Source: an uncultured Prevotella sp. (GTDB taxonomy: Bacteria > Bacteroidota > Bacteroidia > Bacteroidales > Bacteroidaceae). From it: a DNA stretch of 43,402 nt. The translations under genes were made by a program, and so were the position numbers. The DNA lies in contig CAAFRM010000117.1 of NCBI GenBank assembly GCA_900765465.1, positions 1 through 43,402 on the forward strand. The letters run 5' to 3'. This document shows, one piece after another, positions 7,540-17,005 of this stretch; the stretch's first letter is position 1; each line of letters starts with the position of its first letter. Below the pieces are notes generated by a model that was given only the letters and a program-made list of their open reading frames with translations, had not been told where the DNA came from and did no database searches.

Positions 7540-10527
7540 TTAGAATGTTAACTCTGCACCAATCACAAACTGGCGGGTGTTTGGATAGTTGAAGTGAACC
7601 AGGTTGATGTCTGGCTCTGGATCATATCCGTCGAATGAAGTGATGGTAAAGAGGTTGCGGGCGATACCGAACACCTTGATGTCCTTGATGTAACGGATGG
7701 TCTGCATCCAGCTCTTTGGCAACTGATACTGTACGGTCAGTGTCTTCATGCGCAGGAAGGATGCATTGCTCAGCATGTGGTCGTCGACGTAAATATCGTA
7801 ACCATAAGCTGGGATGTCGGTAACCTGACCTGGAGTGGTCCATACGTTCAGCATGTCTACGCTCTGGTTGTAAGAGGTACCCATGTTGGCATTCTTGATG
7901 AAGTAATTGTCGTTGACGAGCATGTACTTGCCCGACTGCCAAGCGAAGTCTGCGATGACGCTGAGGCCCTTCCATGTGAAGTTGGTGCCGAAACCGCCAA
8001 TCCATGGTGCATAGCGGTTCTTGCCCAGGAACACAGAGTTGTTGGTCTCGTCGTATGTCTTGGTGATGTTGCCGTTCTTGTCGTACCACATAGGCTCACC
8101 GGTGCGTGAATCAACACCAGCATAGCGTACCTTGTAGAACTCACCATAGGCATGACCCACCTCCAGTTTCAAACCTGCGCTGGCAAGCTCGTATTCGTCG
8201 CGACCTGCAAACAACTTTGTAATCTCGTTCTTGTTGTAGCAGATGTTGGCAGATACACTCCAGCTCATATCCTTGGTCTTGATGAGGTCAACGTTTACGG
8301 TTGTCTCGAAACCCTTGTTCACCATGTTACCGATGTTACCCATACCCGAGGCGAAACCTGTGGTCATAGAGTAAGGAATCTCCATCAGCATATCAGATGT
8401 CTCGTTGCGGTAGAAGTTGGCATCCACGGTAACGCGGTTGAACAAACCGAAGTTCAAGCCGATGTTCAGCTTGCTCACCTTCTCCCAAGTCAACTTGTCG
8501 TTGCTTGCCTGGGTGATATCGATGGAACCTTCGCCATTGTAGTTTTTGCCGGAACCGAAGAGTCCGTAGAAATCGTAAGAACCGGCACCTGAGTCATTAC
8601 CGGTAGTACCATAGTTGGCGCTCACGGTCAGGTCGTCCAGCCATTTAACACCACGGAGGAAGCTTTCGCGCTTGGCATTCCACTTCAAACCGAGGGAACC
8701 GAAGGTACCCCAACGGTGATCTGGAGCAAACTTAGAGCTACCATCGAAACGGAGTGAAGCATATACGAAGTACTTCTCCTTGAAGTTATACTCGGCAGTT
8801 CCGAAGAGAGAGTTGGCTACTTCCTCTGAACGGCTGTCAGTCTGAGCTGATGGAGTGATGGTGGTAGCAGTGTTCAGCAACATACGGCGAACGTCGGTCT
8901 GACCTGTAGAAGTGATACCGAAGCTACGACCCTTCTGGATGCGGGTCTCCTCACCCAGCAGCAGGTTTACATAATGAGGACCGAAGTTGTGACGGAACTC
9001 AGCTGTATGAGTCAATGTGTAAGCGTAGTAGCGGCTGAAGTCAGCTGCTACACCTCCGGTATGAGCATCGATTACCTGACCCATTGGGGTGGTGAACTGC
9101 TCGTATGGGAGACTTGCTCTGTCGGCTGTGAGGTCGTAGCCAAACAAAGACTGCAGGGCTGTGAAAGTCAATCCCTCAACAGGAGTCAACTGCTCGTTCA
9201 GCGACAGGTTGATGGTTACATTCTTGCGGTCCTGTTTTGTATTGGCTACAGTGAACCAAGGCAGCAGGAACTGAGAGTAGAGGAGTCCGGCAGCGCGGTC
9301 GCCCTTCACCAGATTACCAGCCTCGTCGAAGCTATAATAATAAGGTGTATCGTATGGCAACGCCATCTTGGCAGCTACCAATGGGTTGGAAGCGTATGTC
9401 TTTTTGCTGTCAGCCCACATGCTGTTCTGGCTGTAGTCCTGAACACCGAAGTTAGAGCTGAAGCCCACCTTGAAGAACTTGTTCAGACGAGAGTTGATGC
9501 GGGCTGCCAATGTGCTGCGGCGCATATTGGAATCCTCGATCAAACCATCCTCCTGATGGTGGTTGAATGACACAAAATAGTTCATGGTCTGACCACCGCC
9601 CTGCAAGGTAGCGTTGATATCAGAAGTAGGAGCCGAGTTCTTGATCATCTCGTCGCGCCAGTCGGTGCTGATACCATACTTGCTCACCAAGTTGCGGATA
9701 TTGTCGTTCACAGGCTGTCCGATCATGTCTCGGAACTGGATGTACTGCTGAGAGTTCATCATCTCTTCACCCTTGCTGGTAGCAGAAGAGATACCATACT
9801 GTGCCTTTACGGTGAGCTGAACCGACTCGTTGTACTTAGCCTGCTTGGTAGTGATGACAATAACACCGTTGGCTGCACGTGAACCATAGATAGAGGTTGA
9901 CGCAGCATCCTTCAACACGGTGATGTTGGCAATGTCTGATGGGTTCAATGTGCTGAAGAAGCTAGCAGTGATAGGAGAACCATCGAGGATGAACAGAGGC
10001 TGGTTAGAAGAACCGATAGAGTTGACACCACGCAGACGGATCTGTGCAGACTGTGAAGGGTCACCGGCAGATGACAGAACAGACAAACCAGATACCTGAC
10101 CGGCGAGCGCATCAGTAAAGTTAGGGGTTACGACCGTTTCCAACTTCTTTTCACCGATGTTGGAAATAGCGCCAACTACAGATCCCAACTTCTTGGCAGC
10201 ACCGTAACCGGTGATGATAACCTGCTCAAGTACATGTGTGTCAGGATCCAAAACAACCTGCATCTTTTCAGATGCCTTTAATTTCTTGGTCACCATGCCG
10301 ATGTAGCTGAATTCCAGCTCGGCCTTGTTGCTCTCTAAATCAAGAGCGAAGTTACCGTCGATGTCGGTCACTGTACCAGAAGTAGTACCCACAATCTTTA
10401 CAGATGCACCGATAATCGGTGAACCGTCTTCAGAAGAGGTAACTACACCAGAAACGTGAGTTTGTGCCAGCGCCATTCCCAAATTCAGGAAGACGCAAGC
10501 AATAAACATCATGAGTCTTTTTTCCAT
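7540..10527 (-). CDS. SusC/RagA family TonB-dependent transporter
   Basis: A 995-residue outer membrane transporter. Signal peptide 1-21 (ends MALAQ); a CarboxypepD_reg-like domain about 24-105 (VSGVVTSSEDGSPIIGASVKI, GTVTDIDGNFAL); a plug domain about 110-240 with the hallmark VLKDAASTSIYGSRAANGVIVI; then a 22-stranded barrel ending with an aromatic Phe (GAELTF). No STN domain precedes it, so anti-sigma signalling through the N-terminus is not expected. It is the first gene of the SusC-SusD-lipoprotein operon with a good promoter upstream. Imports large substrates across the outer membrane with TonB energy and the SusD lid. Confidence 0.96.
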   Translation of the reverse strand: MEKRLMMFIACVFLNLGMALAQTHVSGVVTSSEDGSPIIGASVKIVGTTSGTVTDIDGNFALDLESNKAELEFSYIGMVTKKLKASEKMQVVLDPDTHVLEQVIITGYGAAKKLGSVVGAISNIGEKKLETVVTPNFTDALAGQVSGLSVLSSAGDPSQSAQIRLRGVNSIGSSNQPLFILDGSPITASFFSTLNPSDIANITVLKDAASTSIYGSRAANGVIVITTKQAKYNESVQLTVKAQYGISSATSKGEEMMNSQQYIQFRDMIGQPVNDNIRNLVSKYGISTDWRDEMIKNSAPTSDINATLQGGGQTMNYFVSFNHHQEDGLIEDSNMRRSTLAARINSRLNKFFKVGFSSNFGVQDYSQNSMWADSKKTYASNPLVAAKMALPYDTPYYYSFDEAGNLVKGDRAAGLLYSQFLLPWFTVANTKQDRKNVTINLSLNEQLTPVEGLTFTALQSLFGYDLTADRASLPYEQFTTPMGQVIDAHTGGVAADFSRYYAYTLTHTAEFRHNFGPHYVNLLLGEETRIQKGRSFGITSTGQTDVRRMLLNTATTITPSAQTDSRSEEVANSLFGTAEYNFKEKYFVYASLRFDGSSKFAPDHRWGTFGSLGLKWNAKRESFLRGVKWLDDLTVSANYGTTGNDSGAGSYDFYGLFGSGKNYNGEGSIDITQASNDKLTWEKVSKLNIGLNFGLFNRVTVDANFYRNETSDMLMEIPYSMTTGFASGMGNIGNMVNKGFETTVNVDLIKTKDMSWSVSANICYNKNEITKLFAGRDEYELASAGLKLEVGHAYGEFYKVRYAGVDSRTGEPMWYDKNGNITKTYDETNNSVFLGKNRYAPWIGGFGTNFTWKGLSVIADFAWQSGKYMLVNDNYFIKNANMGTSYNQSVDMLNVWTTPGQVTDIPAYGYDIYVDDHMLSNASFLRMKTLTVQYQLPKSWMQTIRYIKDIKVFGIARNLFTITSFDGYDPEPDINLVHFNYPNTRQFVIGAELTF

Positions 10528-10644
10528 AGATCTCTTTTTTTCTTTTTATTGTTATTACTTACTATTTTTAACTTTAAAGTGTATTCTACTAATTTTTTTC
10601 GTCATTTTTAGCCCCTGATAGAAGGGGTGTCCCTGAAATCGGTG

Positions 10645-10676
10645 CAAAATTAAGCAAAATTTATCTTTCTTCCAAA
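10645..10676 (-). promoter_or_regulatory. Promoter of minus-strand SusCD operon
   Basis: Minus strand TTTG (10676-10673), a 20-nt spacer, then TAATTTTG (10652-10645). This is a full match to the Bacteroidetes consensus TTTG-N19..21-TAnnTTTG. It gives a leader of roughly 110 nt before the SusC start. Confidence 0.7.
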
Positions 10677-10801
10677 TGTTTTTGAGAAAATATAAAATAA
10701 ATGGCTATATTTTCGGATAACTTGACGTTTTGTAAACCAAAAAAGGGTGAAATATGCTATTTTTTATATTCATTAATGTATTTTTGTTAGTAAATGTTAG
10801 T

Positions 10802-10858
10802 TTTATGCAGTTTTTATGCAAAAATTCTTGTGAGTTTCAATATAAATTATTATCTTTG
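10802..10858 (+). promoter_or_regulatory. Promoter of PPC-like protein gene with upstream dyad
   Basis: TATCTTTG at 10851-10858 fits TAnnTTTG, with CTTG at 10827-10830 as a partial -33 box at 20-nt spacing. Upstream lies an imperfect inverted repeat TTTATGCA-N7-TGCAAAAA (10802-10824), centred 38 nt before the -7 box. The stretch 10806-10824 matches 27009-27027, upstream of the second SusC operon, at 18 of 19 positions. Confidence 0.55.
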
Positions 10859-10946
10859 CCGCCAAAATGGAGGAAGATTAACGCTCATAGGGCGTGATGA
10901 GTTACGGATAATAAATTTAAATATCATAATTTTAAAAGTCGAAAGT

Positions 10947-13427
10947 ATGAGAAAAGTTTTACTTTTTGCGACAGCATTGTGCCTTTCTTCAGCAGCAATG
11001 GCACAGACATCAATTGAATCTGCTCTTGATGCCCAGAAGGGTGAGAATACCTATAAGGTAGAGAGCAGTGAGGCTAAGAACACTTATTGGAAGTTTACAG
11101 CAGACAAGAACTATCTTGCCAAGGTATCTCCATTGTCTGGATCAAGCAATGTTCCTACTGTATTTACATCGGTAGAAGGAACAGATTCTCTCACCCTGGG
11201 TGGTGCGGGCTTGAAGTATCCTTCTAAAGCGTATGCCTTGGAAAAGGGTAAGACCTACTACTTCATCATGAACATGACGGGTGAGTCGGGCTTCAACCTT
11301 GACTTGTCTGAGATGTCTTCTTATGGCAAGGGTCTCTCTCAGGACAATCCTGCCGAGTTGAAGGTAGGTGAGGAGTTGTTCCTGGGTAATCCGCTGGGTG
11401 TTCAGTATGAGAACACTACTGCCTATGTTACCTATACTGCTGAGAAGACTGCGCAGCTTCAGCTCTCTTTCTCAAGCTATGTTGCTGGTGCCACAGTGAA
11501 TGGTAATCCTGTTTCTGCTGAGTATGACCAGGCTACAGGCGGATATGTACTGAAAGTAAGCGTGGAGCAGGGTAAGACTTATAGCATCGCACTGAATCTT
11601 CAGGGTAGTGTCGTTGCAAACTCTAAGCTCGTAGAGGTGAAGGCTGGTTCTCTTGAGATGCCATTCGTTTTGAACGAGGGTGAGAACAAGGTGCCTGCTG
11701 AGATGGGCGACTACTACTTTACTTATACTCCTAACAAGACGGGTTATCTGAATATCTCCAGCGATGCTGTGCTGGCTGGTGGTCAGGTGAAGGTATATAC
11801 CAGCTTGAGCAATATCACCTATCAGCAGGTAGCGGCTTCTTCTGAGTCGGGTACCTATAATGTCCGTGTAGAGATTCCTTATACTGGTTCTACCTATTAT
11901 ATTGTAGTGAACAAGTTGCAGAATTCTGATGCCGAGGATGTCATCAAGGCTGAGATGCAGGAATACCAGCCAGGTGAGACTGTGAATACAGCCTTCGAAT
12001 TGACTGAACTCCCTGTAGAGAAGACTTTGCCTAGTGCTAAGGGTACCTATTATTATAAGCTCACGGTTCCTGCCAACACAGAGAAGTTTGTTACGGTTGA
12101 GACTGATGCCAATCTCGATGCAGCTACTTCTATCCTCTTCTACAACCAGCAGAATGGCGAGTATGGTGCTGCTACTGTAAAGGATGGTTTGCTGAAGACT
12201 TACGTTGGTGGCAATACATACGATGTTACTTACATCCTGAAGGTTACAGCCAATGAGGGTAATCCATTGGCATTCAAGGTTTCATATCTGGATGCAGAGA
12301 AGGGTTCTCTTCTAACAAACCCAGCTGAAGCTGTAGTGGGTGAAAACGAAATCACCGTAGATGGCACTGAATACTTCAAATATACAGCTACCAAGAATGG
12401 TAAGCTCAATGTGGAGGTTGAACCAGGTGTTACTGTCAGCTTCCCTAAAGGTACAGGCATGTATGATGGTGAATACACAGCCATCAACAAGGGTACCGAC
12501 TTCTTTATCGAGGCTACTGCCGGAACCACTTATCTGATTAAGGTATCTGGTGCAGCCAAGGGTACAACCATGTATCTGGAAGAAAAGGAGTTCGCTGCCG
12601 GTGAGTCTCGCACTAACCCTATCGTCATGGAGGATAACGAATATACTTTCACCAAGGCAGGTGCTGCTGACCTCTGGTTGCAGTATAACGTAACTGAGGA
12701 TGGTGTTCTCGACTTCGCCTGCGACCACGGTTATAATGGTGGCAGCGACCGCATCGAAATCTTCAAGAATGAGGAGCCATACGGAACTACCATGATGGGT
12801 ACTGAGACCGTAGGTAGTGTTTCAACCACCGTATATAAGGGTAAGGTTATCGTTAGCAAGGGCGATAAGCTCTATATCCACTGCGTTATCGCAGGTAAGG
12901 TTACCGGTAGCAAGATCAAGTTTACCAAGCATGAGGCTGAGCCAGGTGAAACTGTAACCAATCCATTGGTACTCACCAAGGGTAAGACCGTGACAATTAC
13001 AGGTGCTTCCCGCAGTACTCCTGTATGGATGAAGGCTTCACTCCCTGCTGGTACAACCACCTTCCGCCTGAGCAGCTACTTGATGACAGCCCTCTATAAC
13101 AGTCTGGAGGATGCCAAGAATGGCGCCAATGCCGAGGAGGTAAGAGCCAATTACGTACAGCTGCCTGATGGCTCTTACGTTTATGAGTTTACCAAGGAGA
13201 TGGCAGCAGCTGGCGATGTTTACTTCCAGTTTGTTGATTCATACGGTGCTACCAACTTCACTTGGATGGATAACGAGGCAACTGGCATCTGGAACATCGA
13301 GGCAGCTGGCGACAGCAAGGTATCTATCTTCAAGATGGACGGTACCCAGGTGAACCAGATTTCAGGCAATGGTGTATACATCATCAAGTCGAACGGTAAG
13401 ACCAAGAAGGTTGTTATCAAGAAGTAA
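10947..13427 (+). CDS. Secreted protein of tandem PPC-like beta modules with T9SS-like tail
   Basis: An 826-residue protein. The start at 10947 (MRKVLLFATALCLSS) was chosen because it begins a signal peptide (cleavage after AMAQ) and lies downstream of the promoter; the longer ORF from 10794 does not. The rest is about six or seven repeated beta-sandwich modules of roughly 100-130 residues, each starting near a motif such as DNPAELKVGEE, EMPFVLNEGEN, TNPAEAVVGEN, TNPIVMEDNEY or TNPLVLTKGKT and containing YYFTYTPNKTG- or YFKYTATKNGK-type strands. This pattern resembles bacterial pre-peptidase C-terminal (PPC) domains, though without an attached peptidase. The tail ATGIWNI...KVSIFKMDGT..GVYIIKSNGKTKKVVIKK fits a short T9SS signal. 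It is monocistronic, bounded by its own promoter and terminator. Probably a binding or matrix protein; ligand unknown. Confidence 0.72.
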   Translation: MRKVLLFATALCLSSAAMAQTSIESALDAQKGENTYKVESSEAKNTYWKFTADKNYLAKVSPLSGSSNVPTVFTSVEGTDSLTLGGAGLKYPSKAYALEKGKTYYFIMNMTGESGFNLDLSEMSSYGKGLSQDNPAELKVGEELFLGNPLGVQYENTTAYVTYTAEKTAQLQLSFSSYVAGATVNGNPVSAEYDQATGGYVLKVSVEQGKTYSIALNLQGSVVANSKLVEVKAGSLEMPFVLNEGENKVPAEMGDYYFTYTPNKTGYLNISSDAVLAGGQVKVYTSLSNITYQQVAASSESGTYNVRVEIPYTGSTYYIVVNKLQNSDAEDVIKAEMQEYQPGETVNTAFELTELPVEKTLPSAKGTYYYKLTVPANTEKFVTVETDANLDAATSILFYNQQNGEYGAATVKDGLLKTYVGGNTYDVTYILKVTANEGNPLAFKVSYLDAEKGSLLTNPAEAVVGENEITVDGTEYFKYTATKNGKLNVEVEPGVTVSFPKGTGMYDGEYTAINKGTDFFIEATAGTTYLIKVSGAAKGTTMYLEEKEFAAGESRTNPIVMEDNEYTFTKAGAADLWLQYNVTEDGVLDFACDHGYNGGSDRIEIFKNEEPYGTTMMGTETVGSVSTTVYKGKVIVSKGDKLYIHCVIAGKVTGSKIKFTKHEAEPGETVTNPLVLTKGKTVTITGASRSTPVWMKASLPAGTTTFRLSSYLMTALYNSLEDAKNGANAEEVRANYVQLPDGSYVYEFTKEMAAAGDVYFQFVDSYGATNFTWMDNEATGIWNIEAAGDSKVSIFKMDGTQVNQISGNGVYIIKSNGKTKKVVIKK

Positions 13428-13466
13428 TGGGTCATAGGGTGATAAGACAAAACATTATATAATAAA

Positions 13467-13506
13467 GGTGCAAGTGGGGTGTGAAAACTCCGCCTGCGCC
13501 CTTTTT
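13467..13506 (+). terminator. Intrinsic terminator after PPC-like protein gene
   Basis: Left arm 13467-13479 pairs with 13488-13500 (13 positions, one mismatch and three G-U pairs, GC-rich), followed by CTTTTT at 13501-13506. Confidence 0.75.
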
Positions 13507-13606
13507 CGTCAAAATATCACCTGCTTTCAACCTGTTATTTCTATCAGGAAAAGAGAAAAGAATTAAGTAATTATTATATTTATACACATTAAAAAACGAG
13601 AAAACT

Positions 13607-16600
13607 ATGAGAGGTCTCAAAAGACTGCTTTTGGCTTCCGTCTTGTGTGCGGGATATACCCAGGCCACTTGGGCTATCAAGGCATATCCCCATCCAATCA
13701 CGATGCGGCAGCCTGACGGCACCACCTTGTTGGTAAGAATACAAGGTGATGAGAATTTCCACTTCGTTACTACCACGGATGGATTTCTCCTGAACAAGGA
13801 CAAGAAGGGTTATTTCTGTTACGTGGATTACGACAAGAAAACCCAGAAGAAAGTGATGACCAGGCAGAGAGCACACAATGTGGATGCGCGATCTGAAAAG
13901 GAGAAGAAACTCCTGGAGTCATTGACCAGTGCGAAAGATGCCACTGCCGACATCTTGAGCAAAACCCCTATCATGAAGAAGGCGCCTAACAAGTTCCTGA
14001 GCCGCCGCATCGTTGCTCCCCGCAAGTATGCTGCCGAAACAAGAACCGGAGAGGCTACTGTCAAGGAATCGCAGTATCTGGTGGTCCTGGTTAACTTCCA
14101 GGATAGCGTGCTTCGACACACCCAGCAGGACTTCGACCACTGGCTGAACCAGCCTGGCTACAGCGAGAACGGCGGTACGGGTAGTGTGAAGGATTACTAC
14201 CGCGACAATTCCATGGGTCAGTTTATCCCTAACTTCAAGGTAGTGGGTCCATACACCCTTTCCAAGCCAACAGCTTACTATGGTGGCAACAGCAGCAGTA
14301 CCAGCGGTACTGATACCAACCCACGCGACATGGTGAAGGAGGCTGTGGAACTCGCCAAGAAGAACAATCCTGATCTGGATTTCCGCCAGTTTGATAACGA
14401 TGGCGATGGCATCATGGACAACTGCTACGTAATCTATGCCGGATATAGCGAGGCAAGTACTGCCAATGGTGATGACATCTGGCCACACAGCTGGTATCTG
14501 GACGATAACACCACCATCGATGGTATCTTGATTCACGACTATTCCTGCTCTGCCGAGCTGGTAGGTATGCCAGGTGCTCCTGTAGTTCCATCTATGGATG
14601 GTATCGGAACCTTCACCCATGAGTTCGGTCATGTGCTGGGTCTCAAGGATATGTATGATACCGATGATACCAGCAATGGTAAGGGTATCGACCCAGGTGC
14701 CTACAGCCTTTATGCCTCTGGCAGCTACAACAACGATAGCCGTACTCCTCCTTGCCTGATGGCATTCGAGCGTATGCAGATGGGCTGGATGAAGGAAGGC
14801 GAGGACATCGTAGAGGTGAAGAACCCTGAGGATGTTACCCTGACTTCTATCGCCGACAACAAGGCGCGCTTCATCAACTGCCAGCCAGACCGTACCCCAG
14901 GTACAGGTATGGAATGGTTCATCCTGGAAAACCGTCAGAAGACAGGTTGGGACAAGTATATCCCGGGTCATGGTCTGCTCATCACTCATTACGACTATAC
15001 CGATGAGATGAAGAAAGACTGGTGGGATATCAACGGACCAAACAACAGCGCCAAGCATCGCTGCATGTATATCGTGCCAGCCGACGGCATCGACAACGAG
15101 GTGACCCGTAGCGGCGATACCTATCCGGGTAAATCAGCCAATACATCTTTCACCGACACCACCACCCCTAATTCCCTGAATTGGGCGAAGGAACCGGTTA
15201 ACGTGCCTATCACCAATATCATGGAGCAGGACGGCAACGTGATGTTCCAGGTTAATGGCGGTACCAGCAAGTGGAACTTCATCAAGACACTTGTGCCTGA
15301 GATGATTTACGATACCAAGGCCACTTTCAAGGCAAACATCGAAAGCAACAAGGTAGATGTGGATGAGGTGGGCTTCTGCTGGAAGAAAGGTGCTTCTGCC
15401 GACCCAACCCTTACCGATGGTGTGAGCGCAGCAGGCAAGGTAGAGAATATCAAGGATGCTTCTTTCACAGCCAAGGACTTGCAGCCAGGAACCACCTACA
15501 GCGTACGCTCTTACATGAAGATGAGCGATGGCAGCGTGGTATATGGTTCACCGGTTCCATTCACCACCGAGTGGGCATACGCCAACGTAACCCTGGATAC
15601 TCCATTCTACGGAAACTTCCTGAGCTGGACAGACGGCAATCCTGACGGATGGCAGATTATCGACCACAATGGCGATGGTACCACCTGGTATCAGGACGAG
15701 GGTGCCCAGGCCGTTCACTATTCTCTGAACTATTGGAACGATGCAGATGATTATCTCATCAGCCGCCGCCGCTTCCACGTGCCAGAGAAGGGCGTGATGT
15801 TCTTCACCCGTGGTGTGACAGAGGAGAAAGGTGTGGAAGACCTGGAGGTATTGGTTTCTACCAAGACCAACGATCTGAACGATTTCCACCTCGTAAAGCG
15901 TTTCTCTTTTGCCGATTACTTCGGTGCTCAGCATGCTGAGGAGGTAGATTTGAGCCAGTTTGCAGGAAAGAATATCTATATTGCCTTCCGTGTCTGCTCA
16001 GAGAGAATGCAGAACGACCTCTGGTTGTGGAACGTGATGGTAACCCAGAAGCTCGATACGCCTAAGGACGTGAAGCTGGAGAGAACCGGCGAGAGCAAGC
16101 TTACTGCATCATGGAGCCCTGTGGAAGGTGCTGATAACTACTATCTCTGCCTGAGTAGAGAGACCAATAAGACCAACTCGCAGACCGTGTTCACCCCAAT
16201 GGATTTCTATCAGAATGTAGAGGGTGATGTAGTTCTGGGCACAGGTTCTATCCAGTTCCGCAGCAATGGTTCCGTTACCCTGAAGGATTGTCCTGACGGT
16301 ATCAAGGACTGCAAGTTCATCGTCACCGCATCCGGTCCGCTCGGTTCTTCTGAGTTGAGCATTGAGGGTACTGAGGATGGCAAGACATGGAATGCCGTGG
16401 GTTCCAAGATTACCCTGAAGGAATATGATTCAGAAGGTCAGGAAGAGGATTACTCTACCTATCTGGAGAACAAGAAGTACAGACAGCTGCGCTTCAAGTT
16501 CAAGAATGGCGGTAGAAATGCCCGCATCAAGTATCTCACACTTACCTACAACGACGGTAAGGTTTATGAGGAGTTGGCAGCCGGTTCTGTAGGAAATGCC

Positions 16601-16978
16601 ACAGAGATTCCTATTATCAACAAGGAAGACGGCGAGTATGATGAGGGCAAGTACCGTGTTTGGGTAGCTTCAGGTAAGGGCAACCTTTACTACGATGAGT
16701 CTGCACCTGTTTACTACCAGGCAAATACCTCTACAGGCATCCACGATGTCATCGAGGGTACCGGCTTCGGCATCAGCGTGAACGGTGGCAATATCCAGGT
16801 AGATGGCATCAAGGCAGGCTACACCGTGACCTGTACATCTGCTGCCGGCGTTCAGCTCTATACCGCTGAGGCTCGCTCTGGCAGTCTGAACTTCCAGGTT
16901 CCTGCAGGCACCGGCATGGCAATCATCAGCGTAAGCGGCGAGGGCAAGACCCATCGCAGCAAGATTATCATCAAGTAA
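13607..16978 (+). CDS. M6 family secreted metalloprotease with FN3 and choice-of-anchor J domains (paralog 2)
   Basis: A 1123-residue protein with signal peptide 1-23 (TQATWA before IKAYP). The prodomain-like stretch 24-155 opens AYPHPITMRQPDGTTLLVRIQGD, as in the third paralog of the window. The M6 catalytic domain covers about 158-520, with HEFGHVLGLKD (first His residue 338) and the downstream SLYASGSYNN Met-turn-like region in which Met is replaced by Leu/Tyr. Then an FN3-like domain (about 565-655), a choice-of-anchor J jelly roll (about 660-815), another FN3-like stretch, a discoidin-like beta region, and a tail after STGIHDV ending RSKIIIK. No obvious promoter box lies in the 100 nt upstream, but the preceding terminator argues for separate transcription. 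It is followed after 27 nt by the giant adhesin-like gene, so the two form an operon. Secreted protease acting outside the cell; substrate unknown. Confidence 0.87.
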   Translation: MRGLKRLLLASVLCAGYTQATWAIKAYPHPITMRQPDGTTLLVRIQGDENFHFVTTTDGFLLNKDKKGYFCYVDYDKKTQKKVMTRQRAHNVDARSEKEKKLLESLTSAKDATADILSKTPIMKKAPNKFLSRRIVAPRKYAAETRTGEATVKESQYLVVLVNFQDSVLRHTQQDFDHWLNQPGYSENGGTGSVKDYYRDNSMGQFIPNFKVVGPYTLSKPTAYYGGNSSSTSGTDTNPRDMVKEAVELAKKNNPDLDFRQFDNDGDGIMDNCYVIYAGYSEASTANGDDIWPHSWYLDDNTTIDGILIHDYSCSAELVGMPGAPVVPSMDGIGTFTHEFGHVLGLKDMYDTDDTSNGKGIDPGAYSLYASGSYNNDSRTPPCLMAFERMQMGWMKEGEDIVEVKNPEDVTLTSIADNKARFINCQPDRTPGTGMEWFILENRQKTGWDKYIPGHGLLITHYDYTDEMKKDWWDINGPNNSAKHRCMYIVPADGIDNEVTRSGDTYPGKSANTSFTDTTTPNSLNWAKEPVNVPITNIMEQDGNVMFQVNGGTSKWNFIKTLVPEMIYDTKATFKANIESNKVDVDEVGFCWKKGASADPTLTDGVSAAGKVENIKDASFTAKDLQPGTTYSVRSYMKMSDGSVVYGSPVPFTTEWAYANVTLDTPFYGNFLSWTDGNPDGWQIIDHNGDGTTWYQDEGAQAVHYSLNYWNDADDYLISRRRFHVPEKGVMFFTRGVTEEKGVEDLEVLVSTKTNDLNDFHLVKRFSFADYFGAQHAEEVDLSQFAGKNIYIAFRVCSERMQNDLWLWNVMVTQKLDTPKDVKLERTGESKLTASWSPVEGADNYYLCLSRETNKTNSQTVFTPMDFYQNVEGDVVLGTGSIQFRSNGSVTLKDCPDGIKDCKFIVTASGPLGSSELSIEGTEDGKTWNAVGSKITLKEYDSEGQEEDYSTYLENKKYRQLRFKFKNGGRNARIKYLTLTYNDGKVYEELAAGSVGNATEIPIINKEDGEYDEGKYRVWVASGKGNLYYDESAPVYYQANTSTGIHDVIEGTGFGISVNGGNIQVDGIKAGYTVTCTSAAGVQLYTAEARSGSLNFQVPAGTGMAIISVSGEGKTHRSKIIIK

Positions 16979-17005
16979 TAAATAATAGCATCAAATAGAA
17001 CATTT

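Larger units (their letters stand above)
10528..10946. other. Divergent intergenic region
   Basis: This 419-bp AT-rich stretch separates the minus-strand SusC from the plus-strand PPC-like protein. It holds one promoter for each direction (listed separately). The in-frame upstream ATG at 10794 for the plus-strand gene lies inside and ahead of the promoter and is not used. The leader 10859-10946 contains a short CTCAT/ATGAG arm pair, too weak to call a regulatory RNA. Confidence 0.7.

Noticed and set aside
10794..10946. Upstream ATG adding 51 residues to the PPC-like protein
   Set aside because: It starts before the predicted promoter and dyad, and the extra residues are not a signal peptide.
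10859..10946. Possible riboswitch in the leader of the PPC-like protein gene
   Set aside because: Only short, competing 4-5-bp arms; no known aptamer pattern seen.
13919..15058. 379-codon minus-strand open frame inside the M6 gene at 13607
   Set aside because: It is a shadow of the protease frame with no recognisable protein features.
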